Positions 60,377-64,000 of a stretch of 64,000 nt of DNA are shown piece by piece. The DNA is from Streptomyces sp. MMG1121 (GTDB taxonomy: Bacteria; Actinomycetota; Actinomycetes; Streptomycetales; Streptomycetaceae). The translations under genes were made by a program, and so were the position numbers. Positions within the stretch are counted from its first letter, which is position 1. Every line of letters starts with the position of its first letter. The stretch lies in assembly GCF_001280015.1 (NCBI RefSeq), contig NZ_LGDV01000238.1, positions 170,628-234,627 of the forward strand, written 5' to 3'. The notes beneath the pieces are model-generated. The model worked only from the letters and a program-made list of their open reading frames with translations. It was not told the origin of the DNA and ran no database searches.

Positions 60377-61696
60377 TCAGTGGAGTAGCAGCGGCGTGTT
60401 GTCGCGGAGCAGTGGTTGTTGGAACCTGCGTCGGCCGTGGACGAGCAGGAGGGCGGACAGCACGCTCAGCGCGGTCATCGTGCTGAGCACGAGGTAGGCG
60501 ATGCCGAAGGTGTGGGTCTGGTGCATCGGGTCGTGGGCGAGTGTGTGCGGGAGGCGGGTCAGGACCATGACGAGGGTTGCCGTTCCCAGCGAACTGCCGA
60601 TGTGATGCAGGGCGTTGAACTGGGTGCTGGCCTCGCTGGCCTGGCTCGGCGAGAGCGTCTGGTAGGCGGCGGTCATCGCGGGTGTCATGGTGAGCCCGAT
60701 GCCGACGCCCCGGATCACTGTCAGGGTGACCAGCCAGGCGTAGGAGGTCGTCGCGGTGAGGAAGGCGAACGGCACGGTGGCGGCCAGGAGGATACTGGTG
60801 CCGGCCAGCACCGTCAGCACGCCGATCCGTTCGAAGATCCTGCCGGACAACCAGGTCGCGGCGGCCACACCCACGCCTTGCGGGGCGATGAGCAGGCCGG
60901 TGGTCGAGAGGTCCTCTCCGCGCACGGTCTGCAGGTACAGCGGCAGCAGGATCGCTCCGCCGATGACGGCGGCCCCGCTGATCAGCGCCGAGTGCGCGGC
61001 GGCTCTGAACACCGTGTGGCGGTAGAGCCGCAGGTCCAGCAGTGGTCTGCGGCCCCGCATCGACCAGAGGACGAAGGCCGCGATCAGCACCAGTCCGATG
61101 CACGCCGGCACCAGGACCGCCGCGGAGCCGGCGCCCCGGCTGTGGCCCGCGTTGGACACTCCGTAGGTCACGCCGATCAGGCCCGGCGAGATGAGCAGGA
61201 GGCCGACCACGTCGAGCGTGCGTTTCGGGTCGGTGGGCCGGGGCCGCTTCAGGCGGAGCGCTAGAGCCATGGCGAGCAGGCCGATCGGAATGTTGAGGTA
61301 GAAGATTGAGCGCCAGCCCGCGAACGTCACCAGTTCCCCGACCAGCAGGGAGCCCACCACCGAGACGAGGAACACCGGAACGCCGAAGGCCGCCATGACG
61401 CGCGGGAGCCGTCGCGGGCCCGCCGCGGTCACCAGCATCATCCGGCTCATTGACCCGAGCACCCTGCCCGCGGCCCCCTGGAGCGCGCGGGCGGCGATGA
61501 GTTGCCAGGGCGCCTGGGACGCGCCGCACAGGACCGAGGCGACGGTGAACAGGCCGAGCACGGGCAGGTAGGCGCGCTCGGGGCCGAAGCGCTGCATGAC
61601 CCACATGCTCTCCGGCACGGCCGCCGCGAAGGCCAGCAGATATACCAGCCGTATCCAACAGGGCTCCAGTGCTCTGCCGGATACGGCACCTGTCAC
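60377..61696 (-). CDS. MFS transporter (DHA2-like), N-terminally short
   Basis: A 439-residue membrane protein with about 12-13 helices. It matches the EmrB/QacA drug:H+ antiporter group from the second helix on: LVYLLAFAAAVPESMWVMQR, ARALQGAAGRVLGSMSRMML, WRSIFYLNIPIGLLAMALAL, GLTMTPAMTAAYQTLSPSQA, QFNALHHIGSSLGTATLVMV. Usual members begin with another ~45 residues including the first helix and a D-TIVNVA motif. Here the start MTGAVSGRALEPCWIR replaces them, so the protein is probably a truncated relic or uses an undetected start. Motif A near RFGPERAYLPVLGLF is altered. It may not be active. Confidence 0.7.
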   Translation of the reverse strand: MTGAVSGRALEPCWIRLVYLLAFAAAVPESMWVMQRFGPERAYLPVLGLFTVASVLCGASQAPWQLIAARALQGAAGRVLGSMSRMMLVTAAGPRRLPRVMAAFGVPVFLVSVVGSLLVGELVTFAGWRSIFYLNIPIGLLAMALALRLKRPRPTDPKRTLDVVGLLLISPGLIGVTYGVSNAGHSRGAGSAAVLVPACIGLVLIAAFVLWSMRGRRPLLDLRLYRHTVFRAAAHSALISGAAVIGGAILLPLYLQTVRGEDLSTTGLLIAPQGVGVAAATWLSGRIFERIGVLTVLAGTSILLAATVPFAFLTATTSYAWLVTLTVIRGVGIGLTMTPAMTAAYQTLSPSQASEASTQFNALHHIGSSLGTATLVMVLTRLPHTLAHDPMHQTHTFGIAYLVLSTMTALSVLSALLLVHGRRRFQQPLLRDNTPLLLH

Positions 61697-61813
61697 CGGC
61701 CCGCTGCTGCCTCCGAGCAGCGGGCAGCACGCGCCGAGTTGGGTGTGGCGTGGGCGTTGCCCCGGGCGGGGTGAGCAGCGAGGGCGGGAACGGTGCTCGC
61801 GGTCCAGGCCGTG

Positions 61814-62023
61814 CTACGGATGCGCTGAATCGTCGTTCACACACCTGTCGAAATGGGTGCCTCCGTCGAAGCCAGTGATCGAAGTGAACGCGCACAGCAG
61901 CGTGCGGCCCATGTTCCCGGTCGGCGCAGCGGTGGCACTGCCGTCGCCGCTGTCAGCGTGAGCCGGAGCAACCACGGCGATGGCGGCCACGGCAAGCGCG
62001 GCAGTCGTGATGATCTTTCGCAT
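61814..62023 (-). CDS. very small secreted protein
   Basis: A 69-residue preprotein: MRKIITTAALAVAAIAVVAP, with cleavage near AHA at about 23. The mature peptide of about 45 residues is GDGSATAAPTGNMGRTLLCA, FTSITGFDGGTHFDRCVND. Two cysteines could form one loop. Such tiny exported peptides are common in Streptomyces and have no assigned role. No strong ribosome site was seen. Confidence 0.5.
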   Translation of the reverse strand: MRKIITTAALAVAAIAVVAPAHADSGDGSATAAPTGNMGRTLLCAFTSITGFDGGTHFDRCVNDDSAHP

Positions 62024-62628
62024 GCCCCGGCAACGATCGCGGCAGCCCAGGGGACACGCAGTGTTACCGATCCGACCCAGCGCGGATGACGACATTCGCT
62101 CTCCAGGAACCGCTCGGCGCAAGGCACCCGGGCGGGGCGAAAACGCGGCGCGCCGCGGCGCGAAGACCGCAACATCGTTCGTGGCAGAACAGGGCGACGC
62201 CGGTCGTCCGGGCCGGCGGCGTGCCAGGCCGGGCTGCTGGCGCCCCCGCGGTCCACGGGATCGCGCCGCGCCGGTCTTCTCGCACCCAGCCGCACTGCAC
62301 CAGCTGGGAGATGCGACGGCGGGGCAGACCTGGTGGAGGGCCACGGGCAATGGGGCAACGGCTCATGGGTACTCGCCTCGCCCATGGACGCGGGGGACGC
62401 ACGCCGATGTACTGGACGCCCAGGCCTGACGGCCTGGGGCGATGATCCAGGCCGAAGTAGCGCAGCTCCATGATTCGCGCGAAGCGTGGTGGAAGGTCCC
62501 TCCAACAGCCTCCCTGCCTGGCCTGCCGCCGCTGGCAGACCGGAGCCCGCCCGTCCGCCGCCCACCCCGGCCTCGGCCCGGGAACGAGGAGTTCGGGCTC
62601 CTCGATCCCGGGCGAACAGCCCTCCCGG
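62024..62628. other. gene-free stretch
   Basis: Arginine/proline-rich frames in all readings and no ribosome site. The last part may contain decayed IS110 sequence, but the translation is not recognisable before 62629. Confidence 0.4.
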
Positions 62629-62830
62629 CCAGTGGGGAAATAAGCAGCTCAAGCGGGCCGTCTTCCCGTCCGCGTTCGCTGCCCTGGCCGCCCCGCTTCT
62701 GCCGTGCCTACCACGACGAAAAGACCGCCCAGGGAAGACATCACACCCAAGCCCTCCTCTGCCTCGCCAGACGCCGGGGCGACGTGCCCTTCGCGTTGCT
62801 CCGCGATGGCACCCACCAACCACCAACCAC
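62629..62830 (+). pseudogene. IS110-family transposase C-terminal remnant
   Basis: Reads QWGNKQLKRAVFPSAFAALA in one frame, then after a shift near 62690 CRAYHDEKTAQGRHHTQALL and CLARRRGDVPFALLRDGT. GNKxLKRAxFLSAFAALxDPxSRxYYDKK, then GKxHxQALxCLARRRxDVLFAMLRDGT, is the typical C-terminus of IS110 transposases. The N-terminal DEDD domain is absent. Confidence 0.75.
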
Positions 62831-62989
62831 CAAGGCCGATCGCTCCTTGACCGAAGTCATAGGCGCCTCCCGGGGGAAGCACGATTCCGGAGCAGGGGTG
62901 CCGTCGTCAGCCACGCCTCCTGGCGCTGCCCCAGTCGGCACAGCGTGTCTCACAAGGCGGATGGATAGGCGCTTCCGCCGGGCAGTTGA

Positions 62990-63150
62990 GGCTGCTGGCG
63001 AACCGTGCGGGCGGCAGGCCAGGGAGCGGAGGGCAAGACCCGCGCCAGCTCGTGACGTACGCGGTCGGCTTCACCACGAGCCTGGGCCGGCACATCTCCA
63101 CGTTCTGCGACAAGACGGTTGAATATCGGGGTTTCCTGGAACACGCTGGG
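62990..63150 (-). pseudogene. short conserved-hypothetical fragment
   Basis: The frame ETPIFNRLVAERGDVPAQAR, then GEADRVRHELARVLP, resembles small Streptomyces proteins of the form xPIFxxLVAExGDVPxEVRxEAE. It directly abuts the end of the Imm49-like remnant, so both may be pieces of one rearranged immunity/toxin locus. Weak call. Confidence 0.35.
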
Positions 63151-63179
63151 AGCTGCCTTCTGAGGTGGGCGCGACGGCA

Positions 63180-63677
63180 TTCGCCGAGCTGCGAACCGAT
63201 CATGTGACGGATCGAGTATCCAGTACCGCGAGCGAGGATATCGACCTGGGACGCTGCCGAGTCACACCAGCACGCGCCGTAGTGGGCGCGGGCCTCGTCC
63301 AGAGCCTTGTCGAAGTCTTCGGCCTCGCGCGTGAGAAGGCGATCGAACAGGGCGACGGGCTGGTAGTCGATCCGGTTGACTAAGTCCGCCGGCGCGTGGG
63401 GCACGTTCGCGGGATCGGACGTCTCCATGGTGGTGCGGGACTTGTCCACGAGGTCGTCCATGGGCCGCCGGCTCCAGTAGGGCTGCAGGGTGCCGATCCA
63501 GCGCAGGACATGATCGTCCACGGACTCGTCCTGCCGCAGCGTCTCCAGCGGCACCCGTGTCAGCTGGTCGAGCCGGCGTGGCTGGCGGCAGACGAGGGCG
63601 ACGTAGCAGGCGTCGAGCCACGCACCGGCGTCCAACGAGCCCGGCCCACGGGCTGCGCTCAACTGGCCGAGTGCAAT
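63180..63677 (-). pseudogene. Imm49-like immunity protein remnant
   Basis: About 165 residues resemble the Imm49 family of polymorphic-toxin immunity proteins: DAGAWLDACYVALVCRQPRR, LDQLTRVPLETLRQDESVDD, VLRWIGTLQPYWSRR, LVNRIDYQPVALFDRLLTRE and FDKALDEARAHYGACW. The family has about 230-260 residues. The N-terminus is missing or unrecognisable, and the expected C-terminal end is replaced by sequence of another origin. No toxin gene (Rhs, WXG or similar) is next to it. It may be a remnant or orphan immunity gene. Confidence 0.5.
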
Positions 63678-63904
63678 GCAAAGTGGCCAAGGAGCGCGCT
63701 CAGTGTGCGACACGAGGCCGTACCGCGTGAGCAAGGACAGCCGCGTGAGGCGGAAGGCTCGACGGGTGAACCCTCGACTATGCCCCGTGACGCCGGGACC
63801 GCGCGATGGCACGCGTGCGGCGGTCACGGCACCCGGTGCTGCAAGGCACCAAGCCACCTCTGGATAGCTGAGCTCGGAGTCAGGACAGCGCCAGGGCTTC
63901 GGCC

Positions 63905-64000
63905 TAGTAGTGCTTCGTTACGTTGAGTGATCTCGCCTGGTGGTGGGCATCTTCGTGGTGTGAGGCTGGGGGAAGTGGAGCGGCTCCGTGGTGAGTTAGC
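63905..64000 (+). mobile_element. left end and N-terminus of an IS701-like element (cut by window edge)
   Basis: From 63960 the frame reads VRLGEVERLRGELA, like the N-terminus of IS701-family transposases (LGEVERLRGELAEF...). The preceding TAGTAGTGCTTCGTTACG could be its terminal repeat. Only about 14 codons are in the window, so the family name is tentative and the true start may lie a few codons upstream. Confidence 0.45.

Noticed and set aside
1..64000. Secondary-metabolite cluster based on two P450 systems, methyltransferases and transporters
   Set aside because: No PKS, NRPS, terpene cyclase, RiPP maturase or other core enzyme is present; the P450s have dedicated regulators and the methyltransferases stand alone.

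Overview
The window is GC-rich DNA with strong third-position G/C bias, GTG and TTG starts, many TetR-family regulators, an SsgA-like sporulation/cell-division protein and a Streptomyces-type secreted phospholipase D. All of this points to Streptomyces or a close relative. Decayed genes, insertion-sequence fragments and frameshifts are dense (Tn3, IS630, IS5 x3, IS3, IS110, IS701-like, TniQ, recombinase and integrase-core remnants). This suggests a chromosome arm, genomic island or large linear plasmid rather than conserved core.

Layout. 1-6.8 kb: the start of a dienelactone hydrolase gene, an internally deleted Tn3 transposase, then a TetR gene divergent from a DUF2993 protein and an MMPL exporter, with two operators at the divergent promoter. 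6.8-9.6 kb: a leftward three-component P450 system (ferredoxin, ferredoxin reductase, P450). 9.6-18 kb: a secreted His-rich protein, SsgA-like and NIPSNAP proteins, a broken FUSC gene, then a TetR gene divergent from a self-sufficient CYP102-type P450-reductase fusion followed by a zinc alcohol dehydrogenase. The palindrome CCATAC-N3-GTAYGG occurs in pairs before the His-rich gene, the TetR gene and the CYP102 gene, which suggests one regulon.

18-26 kb: a frameshifted TetR, an intact TetR, and a divergent five-gene operon: VOC/extradiol dioxygenase, FAH-family hydrolase, flavin monooxygenase, acetoacetyl-CoA synthetase and a DoxX membrane protein. Four-base start/stop overlaps join most of these genes. 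The set reads as ring hydroxylation, ring cleavage, C-C hydrolysis and CoA activation of an aromatic substrate that cannot be named from sequence. It is the most coherent candidate for an undescribed pathway here.

26-45 kb: mobile-element debris with two perfect hairpins, TetR/NAD(P)-binding reductase, glutaredoxin-like protein, methyltransferase, a complete but frameshifted IS5 element, quinone oxidoreductase, broken hemerythrin gene, FMN glutamate-synthase-like enzyme, a second secreted His-rich protein, FUSC exporter, NB-ARC and P-loop remnants, a lipoprotein, and an alpha/beta hydrolase gene split by two IS5 transposase tails facing each other. Phospholipase D follows.

45-64 kb: aldo/keto reductase with its divergent TetR and duplicated operator, a recombinase-like pseudogene beside a tRNA-3'-end-like sequence (possible island edge), secreted proteins, a flavin/PNPOx-like protein with three tandem 10-bp repeats in its promoter, FkbM methyltransferase, membrane protein, PIN-like and IS3 remnants, a GAF-PP2C-HATPase regulator, GH25 lysozyme, three small secreted proteins, an N-terminally short MFS transporter, IS110 and Imm49-like remnants, and the first bases of an IS701-like element. 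No CRISPR array, rRNA, complete tRNA or PKS/NRPS gene was seen.
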